A DNA stretch of 64,000 nucleotides from NCBI GenBank assembly GCA_039583875.1, contig CM077163.1, positions 111,113,213 through 111,177,212 of the forward strand, read 5' to 3'. Positions 1 to 9,450 of the stretch are shown one piece after another (position 1 is the stretch's first letter; the number at the start of each line of letters is the position of its first letter). The notes under the pieces are model-generated. The model saw nothing but the letters and a program-made list of their open reading frames with translations. It searched no databases and was not told the origin of the DNA. The position numbers were made by a program, and so were the translations under genes. The DNA comes from Platanthera guangdongensis. Taxonomy: Eukaryota; Streptophyta; Magnoliopsida; Asparagales; Orchidaceae.

Positions 1-600
1 AAATGGTCCAAGTACTCCCTGAAAGTCCTGTTCATCAAATCCATGAACACTGACGGCGCATTCGTCAACCCAAACGGCATGACTGTAAACTCGTAATGCC
101 CGTATCTCATACTGAACGCTGTCTTATTGATATCACTCTCCCTTATTTTCAATTGATAGTAACCAGACTTAACATCCAACTTAGAGCACACCGTCAACCC
201 GACTAACTGATCATATAGATCATCAATCCTTGGGATCAGGTACTTGTTCTTTTCTGTTAGCTTGTTCAGCTCCCGATAATCAATATAGAGTCTCAAGCTC
301 CCGTCCTTCTTCTTAACAAAAAGGACCGGTGCGCTCCAAGGCAACGAACTCGGACGCACATAACCTTGCTCCAACAACTCTTGCAGTTGAACATTTAGCT
401 CCGCCATTTCCTTAGGCACTAGCTAATACGGAGAGCGTGACACAGGTTTAGCACCTTGCACTAGCTTAATCGTGAAATCCATCTCCCGTTGAGGCGCGGC
501 TCCATGAAGATCGGCAGGGAACACATTAGGGTACTCAGCTACCACCGAAATACTATCCATCGTAGGCTTAGGCCTTGCAACCTCCACTTGCGTAAAGAAC
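1..600 (-). pseudogene. Reverse transcriptase N-terminal part (element A pol)
   Basis: This is the 5' part of a Ty3/gypsy reverse transcriptase, which copies element RNA into DNA. On the minus strand one frame reads the linker after protease (VFPADL, then REMDFTI) and RT motifs including [27 protein letters not shown] and [12 protein letters not shown]. The catalytic YxDD box would lie past the window edge. A TAG at 425-423 interrupts the linker just before the RT core; the same place in element K reads an arginine codon. Below that stop the frame stays open to position 1. The protein ran on from the protease at 640-1001. Confidence 0.9.
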
Positions 601-639
601 AGTTTTGCACCAGCAAAACCACATTCACCACCTGAAGAG

Positions 640-1001
640 CCGACATCAACGTCTTGCTCGACCCTTTCAAGCCCGTAAAAGTCGTCTCACGACTGTTCCC
701 AACTTAACTTCCTTACGACCGCAATCAATATGAGCTTGCTGCTCTGAGAGCCAGTCCATGCCAAATATTACGTCGAACTCCACCAGCGGCAGTAGTGACC
801 CTTGCAAATGGAACTCCTGACTCCCAATACGAATCTTAACACCACAGATTCTCTCCGCGTACATCGAACACGCATTGGGTAACAACACATCCAGTTTGTC
901 CTTCGCCACCAAAGAAGATACTCAGATGCACGATGTGAATTCTTCAGACAAAAATGAGTGCGAAGCTCCCGTATCAAAGAGTGCTCTCGCCGGATTATCA
1001 C
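640..1001 (-). pseudogene. Aspartic protease (element A)
   Basis: This is a retropepsin-type protease that would cut the Gag-Pol polyprotein. The active-site triplet DTG (in the context LFDTGASHSF) is encoded at 975-967, and the typical downstream block FDVIFGMDWLSEQQA is at about 790-730. A TGA about 17 codons after the active site (near 924-922) breaks the frame. The remaining open stretch, 912-667, has lost its catalytic aspartate. The domain lies between gag and RT as expected. Confidence 0.85.
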
Positions 1002-1081
1002 AAATCAAAACAAATCCTAAACAAGCAGTGGTAAGGTAACATGCACATAACAAGTATGAAACAATTTCACTTGTTATAAAT

Positions 1082-1930
1082 TTAAACCATACCTGTCACC
1101 ACATCTGCTTGTTTAATGGCCTCCTGTTGGCCAAGATTATAAACTCTCGGTTGAGCTGGAGCGTAATGGGACACGGTTGACTCCACCGCCTTTCCATTCT
1201 CTTCATAAGTTGCTCCCGGCTTCCTCTCGTACTTGGGACGTCCGCTCCAGCAGTCATGGGCAAAGTTCCCCAGCTTTCCACAAGTAAAACATGCACCCGG
1301 GGTCCGACCAATAGTCACCCCAGAAGAACCGAAAGAAGGAGCTGGACCCGAAGTCCTAGCCTTCTTAAAGAACTTATGGTACCCAGACTTTGAGGTAGTC
1401 AGCACCTTGAACTCAGACTTCTTATCACCAAAGCTTTTATTTGCATGTACATTTTTCAAGTCCTTCTCCAATGACCGGGATGTGTTGACCAGGGTCAAGA
1501 AGCCCTGCGTCATCGGCCCCGAGAGTAGTAGCATTAAGTCATCTCTTAGACCTTCATAGAAACGGTTTGTCTTACGCTCCTCATCCGCGAACGTAGAGCT
1601 AGCATACCGACCCAACTGAGTAAACTTGTGGAGATACTCATCCACGCTACTCTCTCCTTGCACCAACCTTTGGAATTCATTCTCCAAAGCTATCATCTGC
1701 CACGAAGGGAGGTACCTTGCCAAGAACAGTCTCGAGAACTCCTCCATTGAGATGTCCGTAATTTGTCTACCCCTCAAGTGATGTAGCTCCAAGACTTCCC
1801 ACCACAATCTAGCAACACCAACCAGAAGGAACGTAGCTATAGTGGTCATCTGGCACTCCTCCGTTTTAGTAGCTTTCAGGACTCTCTTCACCTGGGAGAG
1901 CCAATCTTCAGCTTGCGATGGGGTTCCCAA
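1082..1930 (-). pseudogene. gag (capsid/nucleocapsid), element A
   Basis: Gag builds the virus-like particle and binds element RNA. The 282-codon open stretch contains the retrotransposon gag core (AEDWLSQVKRVL, ATFLLVGVARLWWE, FSRLFLARYLP, DEYLHKFTQLGRYA) and ends in a single zinc knuckle, CFTCGKLGNFAHDCW, at about 1255-1300. The usual zinc-binding histidine is asparagine in this knuckle (GN instead of GH), so metal binding is probably lost. Upstream sequence (1931 to about 2000) continues the protein in another frame, which points to a one-base indel near 1925. The open stretch begins with a leucine codon and is not a true start. The closest relative in this window is the gag of K. Confidence 0.88.
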
Positions 1931-2448
1931 CCCGAGAACACAGGAGGATTAAAGCTCATAACGTGCTTGAGGTGCCTTTCAGTTGCTTGCCTCGGCACCA
2001 AAGTTTCCACTACTACCTGCTCTACTCTTCTCGGTTCATCCCTTTGCAGCGGTACCTGCTCCATCGCTGGAGCGGGCTACTGCATTTGTCGTGCAGGCTG
2101 TACATTGATCATGACAAACACTGCTTCGACAATTAATCGTATGGTTTCAGCTGAGGGAGGTGTTGTAGGAGCATCGTTTGGTGCACTACTAGCCTCAGAA
2201 ACTCGGAGTTCTGACGACCCAGCACCGCTTCTGGTCACCTATAGTTGTACAAAATACCGTTAAGCGACCATACAAAACTGCAAAATGAAATTATAGGAAC
2301 ACGCAGGTTCCTCAAACACATGTATTTTCATTCCTAAGTGGACATTCATGGGTTCTTTTGCTATTATAATGATGGCGCACACACATATGCTCACCACCCC
2401 GTAAAAGAATTCGTCCACGAATTCATTTGAAGCCTGACTGAAACTAGG
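1931..2448 (-). other. Leader and frameshifted gag N-terminus of element A
   Basis: This stretch lies between the primer binding site and the readable gag core. Gag-like residues (FNPPVFSG) can be read on the minus strand just upstream of 1930 in a shifted frame. Nearer the primer site it is leader sequence that parallels the same interval in K (32752-33075). Plus-strand open frames here are shadows. Confidence 0.6.
2407..2424. repeat. 18-bp palindrome just downstream of the primer site (element A)
   Basis: GAATTCGT and ACGAATTC form perfect 8-bp arms around a 2-base spacer. It lies about 25 bases downstream of the primer site in the element's direction. An equivalent palindrome is at the same place in K (32776-32793). 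Confidence 0.8.
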
Positions 2449-2460
2449 AGTCTGATACCA
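2449..2460 (-). other. Primer binding site, initiator-Met tRNA type (element A)
   Basis: The minus strand reads TGGTATCAGACT, matching the usual plant PBS for initiator tRNA-Met (TGGTATCAGAGC) at 10 or 11 of 12 positions. It starts three bases after the LTR end, as is normal. It marks where first-strand DNA synthesis would begin. Confidence 0.88.
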
Positions 2461-2463
2461 AAT

Positions 2464-4670
2464 TGTAGCACCCCCTATCCATCGCATAGCATATAGCAGT
2501 AGGTCCGGCCAGGGCCCAGCGCCATATACCACAGACAGACCGGGTGGTTACTCAATTGAAACCATCCAACTAATTTCCAACGTCCTACACAAAGTCATTC
2601 TAGCGGAAGTAATTTAAAGTTACAAGAATAAAGAACCCAACTAAACATGAATGTCCACTACTCAAAAACCCAATAGGAATGAAGTACAATAAACAAGTAC
2701 GATGGCCTTAAGGCCTTACATTTGTTTCCTCAAATAACATGTTTTCCAAACCTCGGCACGCAGAACGGTCACACATGAATAAAGCTATTAAACACTCATT
2801 TTAGTCCTTCGAGGGCCGGCTCAGCAACTTGGGCTTTAGTCTGCTATTTAGCACTCGGCTCCGCAGCACCTGCAAGCAACAATCCACCGCACGGTGGAAA
2901 ACAAAGGCAACGGTCAGCTATGCTGACTAAATTATAACGATCCTGCCTCCAATTCGGGGTTGCGATGCTTCTTCCCTTCACTTTGTTAGCATAATCCAGC
3001 AATAGAGTGTAACAACATAACAACACAGGGGCAAGCACTCTCGGCCACACACCCCGTGCACTCAGGGCACATTATCAGTGAACCGGTCAATGTCACGTCA
3101 GTTTAAGCCATAGACATCTTGGTATCACCACCGCCACTTGGACGGCCGATCTCATGAGCATTTAGTCTTTCCGGCATTGGTCACGTCATTTTAAGACATA
3201 GACTGCCTAAGACCCTCCATCTATGAAAACGGCTCCAACCGAACGACATAGAGCAGGTACGGTTCCGCCTAACCCATGCTCACATCGCAAATGACAATTT
3301 AAGCCATATGCGCCAGTCAAACATTCCCGAGTCCCATTCCAATTACACACTTTACACGACCCAGTCATGTACACTTTGGCCCCACGCCACCATGTTGGCA
3401 GAATTACACATCTTCCCAGTTTTTCGGGTGCACCTTGGAGTTAATCCCCAAGGCTCCCTGTTGCAATCTACGATGTAGAAAACCCTAAAAACAAATATCT
3501 GCACGGAGTCTTCTCCGGCCATTTATGCAATGCAACATCACCGATCCAGACCAACTTGTTCGGGTAGGCTTCACATATCATGCCTATATCTGTTCTCGAT
3601 TACGGACTCTACATGTACACAATAGGGACTATTCATATCTACCCGAAGGAACGCCTCAAGTCACCGCAAACTCGCGAGAGCAGGCTTCCTATGCAAAGGG
3701 AAAGAGAGCTTCACATGCTCAAGTAGAGAATAGTTACCCTAGCACGTTTCCTTGGCGCCATGGAATTGTATGCGGATGGAAAGCACCACAATCTCCTTGC
3801 CTCCGTAGATCCGAAGTCGGCTCGTGATTTGGAGCTCCGAAACTCCAACGGTAACCAGATCTAGCCTCCTTTCTTCTTCCTTGCTCTCCCCTCTCTTTAG
3901 ACTTTTAGAAAGAGACTAAGTGAAAGATGTGAGCGATTTGAAACCCTATTCCCGGGTATATCCCAGTATGAAAAAACCCCAGTCGTCGGATCCCAAAATA
4001 AGGAAACGAACGGCCACGATCCGTAGCTGAAATGCAAAATCTGGGCCGAACACGACCTGCGACACGCCCGTGTCCAGGGCCATGTCCCCCATTCGCTGTC
4101 GAAACCAACGCGTCCCAAAATGCACACGGGCGCCCGACACGCCCATGTTAGAACTAACACGCCCGTGTCATCCAGTATAAGCCCATGTTCCCGGGCGTGT
4201 TCCTCCATCAACACAGGACCAACACCAACCCGAGACTCACACGAGTCTTGGACACGCTCGTGTCCTATTTGACACGCCCGTGTCATACCCGAACACTCCT
4301 GGGCTCCAGGTCGTGTTCACTGTCTCGACACTTCGTCTCAACACTTCGTCGACCACCTGACACGGCCTTGGACACGCCCGTGTCCTAGGCCGTCTTCCGT
4401 GTCTCGACACTTCGTCGAGCAAAATCATCGACTTCCCTGGCAGATCGTCGACATGAGCTCGACACGCCCTGGGACACGCCCGCGTCTCAGGCCGTGTTCG
4501 CTGCTCGACGATCGTCGACTCCAAAATTTCGTCGACCTCTCGGCCAAATCGTCGACCCAAACACGACACGCCCTAGGACCCACCCGTGTCCCAGGCCATG
4601 TGCCCCCTGCCAAATTCCAAACTTGGCTCAAAATGCCTCCCGTCGCTCTTGTGAGTTTCGGGGCGTTACA
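2464..4670 (-). repeat. 5' LTR of element A (2207 bp)
   Basis: The LTR runs on the minus strand from TGTAACGCCCCGAAACTC at 4670 to GGGGGTGCTACA at 2464, with TG and CA ends. The same start, end and length class recur at 30548-32736 and 56798-58980. The half near 4100-4600 is dense in short palindromes built on ACACGCCCGTGT and TCGTCGA. The downstream half carries a start codon with a GT donor and a later AG acceptor (see 3738-3761). It holds no other gene. Confidence 0.92.
3738..3761 (-). CDS. Candidate LTR-borne gag start exon (element A LTR)
   Basis: ATG at 3761-3759 opens eight codons, MAPRKRAR, followed at once by GTAAC, a splice-donor-like sequence. An acceptor-like TTGCTTGCAG ends at 2870 on the minus strand, which would make an intron of about 868 bp. 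The same 24-base exon length, donor and acceptor recur in K and L. Short Arg/Lys-rich starts of this type are common in chromovirus Gag. The reading frame after the acceptor is not resolved, so this could also be a leader exon. Confidence 0.5.
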
Positions 4671-5065
4671 CCAGAAGTCTAAATGAGATTTCAACAGAAT
4701 CTATCCTTGGAAAGCTCAAGTCTTATGAGCAATTAATCAAGACAAGGGAGGCTGTTGAACAAAAATCCTCTACATCTTCAAGGAAGGAGCACATTATTGC
4801 TTTTAAAGAAACAGAAGAAACAGAAGCCCTTCCAGCCAATGATGAATTACTAAGCTTATTGGCTATAAGATTTTATAAAATGACAAAGAAGGACTTCAGA
4901 AGAAGGTCATCCAAAAATGATGACAAGCCAAGATATGACAAGACTCCTACCAAGGAGATTGTATGCTTTGGATGTAGAAAACCTGGGAACATTCTACCTG
5001 AATGCCCAGAGGCACAAAAGAAGGATAGAAGAAAAGAAAAGGAGAACAAGAGACAATTAAGCTAG
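4671..5065 (+). pseudogene. gag middle part with zinc knuckle (element B)
   Basis: One frame is open from the insertion point of element A to 5065. It reads a copia-type gag segment (ILGKLKSYEQL, then a serine-rich stretch and FKETEETEALP) and a zinc knuckle CFGCRKPGNILPEC at about 4972-5013. In the knuckle the usual histidine is asparagine, as in element A. A basic tail (KKDRRKEKENK) follows, then a premature stop. The N-terminal gag half lies to the left of element A. Confidence 0.85.
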
Positions 5066-5690
5066 CATTACAGCAATCACTCCTGTAGCAAACACAAGAG
5101 AAAGGAGAAAGTCTTCATTGCTGAGACCTGTAGTGACACTGATGAAGAATCCTCATCTTCCAGCTCTAGTGAAGATAAAGAGGAGGCAAGGAAAATGGAA
5201 GTTTGACTTATGGCTATCAATGCCTAGTGCAACAAACCTGATGGTGAGGAACAAGCAGTAGAATAAGAAGAAGAAACAGAATCTGAAGAAGATCAGGTAA
5301 TTTCTTCTTTTGATTTCAATTCAGAAGATTTTAAAACTGAATTTAAGTCCTTATGTAATGATTTAATAAAGTCAGAAAAGGAAATAAAAGTTCTTAGAGA
5401 TAGAAAGGATGAACTTGATAACCTATTTGCTGAAAATATCAAATTGAAAAATGATTTAGATAAATCCAATGAACAAATCATTTCACTTAAAACTGAATTA
5501 AGTGAGGCTAAGCAACTTGAGGAATCTCTCAATGAGAGAAACCTTAAGTTGATGGACATCATAAGCACAGTCAATGCCAGATTAAATGACAAGCTGGGCT
5601 TAGGTGGTTCATCAAGCCTACCCCTCATATTAAAGAAAAATATTCTCTCAACACCAATTAAATTTAAATCTGAAAAAGGCAAATAGAAAA
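5066..5690 (+). pseudogene. gag C-terminal coiled-coil part (element B)
   Basis: Acidic, Glu/Ser-rich and then heptad-like sequence continues in shifted frames. The clearest piece is the stretch around 5444-5686 (KSNEQIISLKTELSEAKQL, then NARLNDKLGLGGSSSLP), which looks like a coiled coil. This is typical of the long C-terminal Gag extension of Sire elements. Several stops and at least one frameshift separate it from the zinc knuckle segment. Confidence 0.65.
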
Positions 5691-5759
5691 TAGGAGAGAC
5701 CACTCAACCAAATATCTCTCAGAAATCTGCAAATAAAAAGAAAAAGAATAAAAATCTGA

Positions 5760-6030
5760 ATAAAAACAATGTTCAACAGAATTCGTCGAACTCAGATCGA
5801 CGAAATATGTATAGTTTGTCGAACACAGATCGACGATCAATGAACGTAAATTATAACTATAATAATTCATCTTACTGCGATCGACGAACTGTATATAGTT
5901 CTTCGAGCAGCGATCGACGAACTTGGGGCACAGAAAATGATTATGTTCATTCTTTGAACAGAGTTCGACGAACTCAAACCTATTCGTCGAATGCAGATCG
6001 ACGAACCTATAATAATTCGTCGAACCCAGT
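5760..6030 (+). repeat. Tandem TCGTCGAAC/GATCGACGAA palindromic motifs (element B, coding)
   Basis: At least five degenerate units pair a TTCGTCGAAC- or TTTGTCGAAC-like half with a GATCGACGAA-like half, spaced about 36-60 bases. Within the open frame they encode repeated DRR or DRRT peptides separated by Asn/Ser/Tyr-rich spacers. The same motif appears after RNase H (17780-17995) and in the LTR (21355-21645). Confidence 0.8.
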
Positions 6031-6229
6031 CAGGTTTTATAAAAATTACAACTCTATTAAAAACTTCAATCAATTCAGAGAATTTACAAATCCATTTACT
6101 CAATGGGAAATACCACCTAGAAAATATCATCCCTTAGGATATAAAAATCAACAAGAATTTTCCGTTATTTCCAGTTTTTCTTATCTAAAGAAACAAGGAC
6201 CCAAGGTAACCTGGGTCAAGAATACCTAA
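5807..6229 (+). CDS. Gag-pol linker with Arg-repeat peptides (element B)
   Basis: A 140-codon open frame joins the gag tail to the protease. It has about six repeats of the form S(S/N)xDRR(T/S) in an Asn/Tyr/Ser-rich background. It ends with the block QGPKVTWVKNT, which corresponds to the conserved GPKxxWVPK block just before protease in copia elements. The repeats could bind nucleic acid because of their arginine pairs, but this is only an inference. The start codon is not a real initiation site because the protein is part of a polyprotein. Confidence 0.6.
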   Translation: MYSLSNTDRRSMNVNYNYNNSSYCDRRTVYSSSSSDRRTWGTENDYVHSLNRVRRTQTYSSNADRRTYNNSSNPVRFYKNYNSIKNFNQFREFTNPFTQWEIPPRKYHPLGYKNQQEFSVISSFSYLKKQGPKVTWVKNT

Positions 6230-6238
6230 TCCCTTTTT

Positions 6239-6751
6239 ATGAAGGTAAAAGACTGTCCAGTCTCTAATCAACATTGGTATCGGGATAGTGGATGCTTAAA
6301 GCATATGACTGGCTATAAGGACAATCTATCAAACTACAAGTCCAAGCTAGGTCCAAAAGTGATCTTTCGTGACTCCAACTATGGCCAAACTAAAGGCTAT
6401 AGAGATGTTAAAGTTGGAGCAATCACCTTCAGGAAAGTTGCTTATGTGATTGACTTAAAGCATAACCTAATATTCATAAGTCAATTATGTGATGAAGGTT
6501 ATCAGGTATCATTTAACTCATCTTCCTGTGTTATTTCTTATAAAGAAAACAAACCCGTTTTAACTAGACTTAGACAAGGCAACATATATACAATAAATTT
6601 TCAATCAGCTAGTTCAGAACTTTGTTTGTTTAATCAGGTTAGCAATCAAAATGAACTTTGGCCTAAGAGATTAGGACAGGTAAATCTTAAAAATATTGCT
6701 AAGTTATCTAGGGACAACATTGTTAGAGGAGTGCCTTCTGACCACTGTTAG
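6239..6751 (+). pseudogene. Copia protease and GAG-pre-integrase region (element B)
   Basis: The protease active site is visible as WYRDSGCLKHMTG near 6273-6311 (aspartate in the DSG triplet). The following blocks (KVIFRDSNYGQTKGY, LKHNLIFISQLCDEGY) are standard for Ty1/copia. The end reads into the zinc-binding region before integrase (LWPKRLGQVN), in which the first histidine of the HHCC set appears replaced by glutamine. A TAG at 6749-6751 interrupts it. Confidence 0.88.
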
Positions 6752-7725
6752 AAGGAAGGCCTCTACAGGGCTTGTTATTTAGGCAAGCAAACTAAAAATA
6801 GCTTTAAATATGTAAATAAAAGTGACTCACCTAGAATATTGTACTTGCTACATATGGACCTTTTTGGCCCTATTGCCATACAAAGTCTAGGAGGGAAATC
6901 TTATACTTTAGTGATTGTAGATGACTTCTCAAGATTCACTTGGGTATTCTTTTTGAGATTTAAGTCAGATAACTTCAAGGTTCTTACAGATTTTCTCAAG
7001 AACATACAAAGTGAGTACTCTACTACGGTTGCATTGATCAGAAGTGATCATGGTAATGAGTTTGAGTCTCTTCTTATGCAAGAGTTCTGTGAGAAGGAAG
7101 GTATCAGACACAACATCTCATCACCTAGAACACCTCAATAAAATGGGGTTGCTGAGAGCAAAAATAGAACCCTAATTGAATCTGCAAGCATATTACTTGC
7201 AGATGCTTACATGCCCCTATCTTCTTGGGCAGAGGCTGTGAGCACAACAAACTATGTACTGAATAGAAGTCTGATACACAAGCTTAAAAATAAGACTCCT
7301 TATGAGCTACTTAAAGGGAAGAAACCAACATTCACATATTTTAAAGTATTTGGATGCTTATGTTATATCACAATAATGACAAGAAATACATTAGAATGTT
7401 TGAAGCAAAACCTGCAGAGGAAATTTTCTAGGATATTCCCAAGTCAGCAAAGCTTATTGGGTGTTTAATAAATCTACTTTAAAAATTGAGAAATCTATTC
7501 ATGTTACTTTTTATGAGGTTAACCTGTCTTATAAGGAGAATGAATTTTCTACCAATAACATTTTGTAGGTACCTCACTTGTGTGATAGATTGGATGATCT
7601 AAACCTCACCCAAGAGGTTCCATCACATCCTTCTCCACAAACTGAAGAAGAAAGTGAAGAAGAAAGTTTGGAAATGGCTGAACTTCCTCCAACAGCTAAT
7701 ATAATTCCACAAGAGGAATTAATTC
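6752..7725 (+). pseudogene. Integrase (element B), cut by element C
   Basis: Integrase would insert the DNA copy into the chromosome. The catalytic residues are readable: aspartate in LLHMDLFGP (about 6850), aspartate in IRSDHGNEFES (about 7040) and glutamate in AESKNRTLIE (about 7155). A TAA at 7139-7141 lies just before the last motif. The C-terminal part continues through LNRSLIHKLKNKTPYELL to about 7468 and then in broken frames to 7725, where element C begins. Sequence resumes at 16063. Confidence 0.88.
7721..7725. repeat. Target duplication AATTC, left copy (element C)
   Basis: AATTC directly precedes the left LTR end of C and is repeated at 16063-16067. A matching 5-bp duplication shows C inserted as a unit. 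Confidence 0.95.
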
Positions 7726-9162
7726 TGAAAGTCCACCTAGTGTCAACAAGCTTCACCTATGGGGGGGATAGGTGACGTGCAACGTTTTTGCGGAATTTAA
7801 AGTTATACCTGCACAAGGAAACAAAATAGCACAGCAAAGAAAGTACACACACAATTTATAGTGGTTCCCCGATTTGGGTACATCCACTTTCCCCCTTCGA
7901 CCTATCTCCCAATAAGGGACGACTCGGTCTCTTCACCAACAGGATTGAAATCCAATCCTTGCAGTATCGGAAGGAACCCTTCCACGCGTAGGAGACAACA
8001 CTCCCACAACGCAGGTTGCACCCAACCCTTACAACTCGGAACCAACATTCCTTTACAACAAAAATGAACTAGAATATACAAGAAATACAAACTACTTTTG
8101 GAGACCAAGGTGTCCCTCTTCGTTGACGACATGTTCTTGAAGTCCACGAAGAGTCCACAACCCTAGATCTCTCTTGGAGAGAATCTCCCCGGAACCGGCG
8201 GCGGCAAGATGTGTGGCTGCAGTACTTTGGAGATCCAAACTTCGTAGCAAAGCTAGCTAGGTCTTCCAACGGTCACACTAGGATCGATCGTCTCAATCGA
8301 TTCGGACGGGGAAGGTTTTCCCGATCAACAAATCAAGAGACAAAGGATCTCCGGTTAGACGTGTGAGACTCTAAGCTTGGCTAAGCTTCTGTCGCCGGAA
8401 GATCTGGAAGAAACCACGATCAAGACCGGCGACCAACTTGCTCGAGCGGCGACGGCAGCAGCGGCGGAGCGGAAATCGCGATCTAGGTCACGTCGCGGCT
8501 CGGCTTCGTATATTTTTTCCGTCATCCTACTGTTAAAAAATACGCCTGTATTTATACTGTAGACAACTTCAAGATGACCGTTGTGGGTCCCACCAGAAGA
8601 AACCCTAACTCCGGTTCAAAGCAGTGCCAGTGACAGAGTCCGGTTTAGGGAGTTCCAGAAAATCGCCCAAGTCAAAACCAGCGAGAATCACCTGTGATTC
8701 TTGTCGAATCGTCGAGAATCAAGGGTGATTCTCGACGATTCGGCGAGAATCAACTCTGATTTAGCCGACGAGAATCAACCAGTGATTCTCGACGATTCGG
8801 CGAGAATCACTAGTGATTCTCGTCGATTCTTACTTAGATGATTTTTCATCTTACGCCTCTGAGCTGCTCTTTGACTCATCCTTGCTCCTTGTCTGCTCTT
8901 GCATAAACACAGTCTTGTACTTGAAAGTAAGTGCACTCCAATAGAGAGAGTACACGTAGGCCAACACACTGATCTGCTCAACGAGGGATTACGTCGTGCA
9001 GACCCGTGTATATTGACCTACTGCACCCTGACATTGGTGTGCACTTAGCGTGGAATAACTGCAAGCACAACTTGAAATATTTTATCAAATACATTGTGAA
9101 TTCATCTTAGCTTGACAGGTGGCTTCCTCAAATCCAGGTAATTGTGGATACAATACTCAACA
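7726..9162 (-). repeat. 3' LTR of element C (1437 bp)
   Basis: Minus-strand ends are TGTTGAGTATTG (9162) and GGTGGACTTTCA (7726). It aligns along its whole length with 14654-16062, differing by scattered substitutions and a palindrome-cluster length difference near 8670-8760. Short open frames inside are matched in both LTRs by virtue of homology and show no recognisable product. Confidence 0.95.
8630..8835. repeat. Cluster of CGAGAATCA/TGATTCTCG palindromes (element C LTR)
   Basis: Units such as GCGAGAATCACCTGTGATTCTCG alternate with TCGACGATTCGG. The matching LTR has a shorter cluster at 15600-15730. The arms could form stable hairpins in RNA or single-stranded DNA. Confidence 0.85.
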
Positions 9163-9173
9163 ATCTCCCCCTA
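9163..9173 (-). other. Polypurine tract of element C
   Basis: The minus strand reads TAGGGGGAGAT directly before the LTR start TGTTGAG. This is where second-strand synthesis would be primed. Element B has an almost identical tract at 21146-21156. Confidence 0.85.
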
Positions 9174-9306
9174 TTTGACGAAGCCAAAATCCTACTAGCT
9201 AAGATGAATACCACCAACCAGATAATATATACAACATACAGAATTTGGAGATGCAGCACAAGAGAGTATAGGCAAACAGACCAAAACTTGAGTCACTCAT
9301 AAATTC

Positions 9307-9375
<69 letters not shown>
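9307..9375. repeat. (AT)n microsatellite
   Basis: An almost pure AT dinucleotide run of about 69 bp lies between the polypurine tract and the accessory ORF of C. A second one is at 12724-12781. Confidence 0.95.
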
Positions 9376-9379
<4 letters not shown>

Positions 9380-9450
9380 CAAGATTGTTCATATAATAAT
9401 AATACACGTTAATTGTTCTTATGAGAGAATAACAAGCTATAAATTTCTGA

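Larger units (their letters stand above)
1..4670 (-). mobile_element. Element A: Ty3/gypsy chromovirus, left part outside window
   Basis: Reading the minus strand from 4670 downwards gives LTR, primer binding site, gag with a zinc knuckle, aspartic protease and reverse transcriptase, the order expected of Ty3/gypsy. RNase H, integrase and the other LTR lie beyond position 1. The gag, protease and RT match those of element K at 33-35 kb in wording and order, and the LTR matches K and L, so these three belong to one family. The LTR starts TGTAACGCCCC and ends in CA. It was inserted into the gag of copia element B; the flanking bases at 4671-4675 (ccaga) should be one copy of the target duplication, but the other copy is outside the window. 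The coding part carries stops and a frameshift, so this copy is dead. Confidence 0.93.

Noticed and set aside
8377..8562. Short ORF in both LTRs of C (also 15307-15492) as a gene
   Set aside because: Conserved only because the two LTRs are copies of each other; no recognisable domain.
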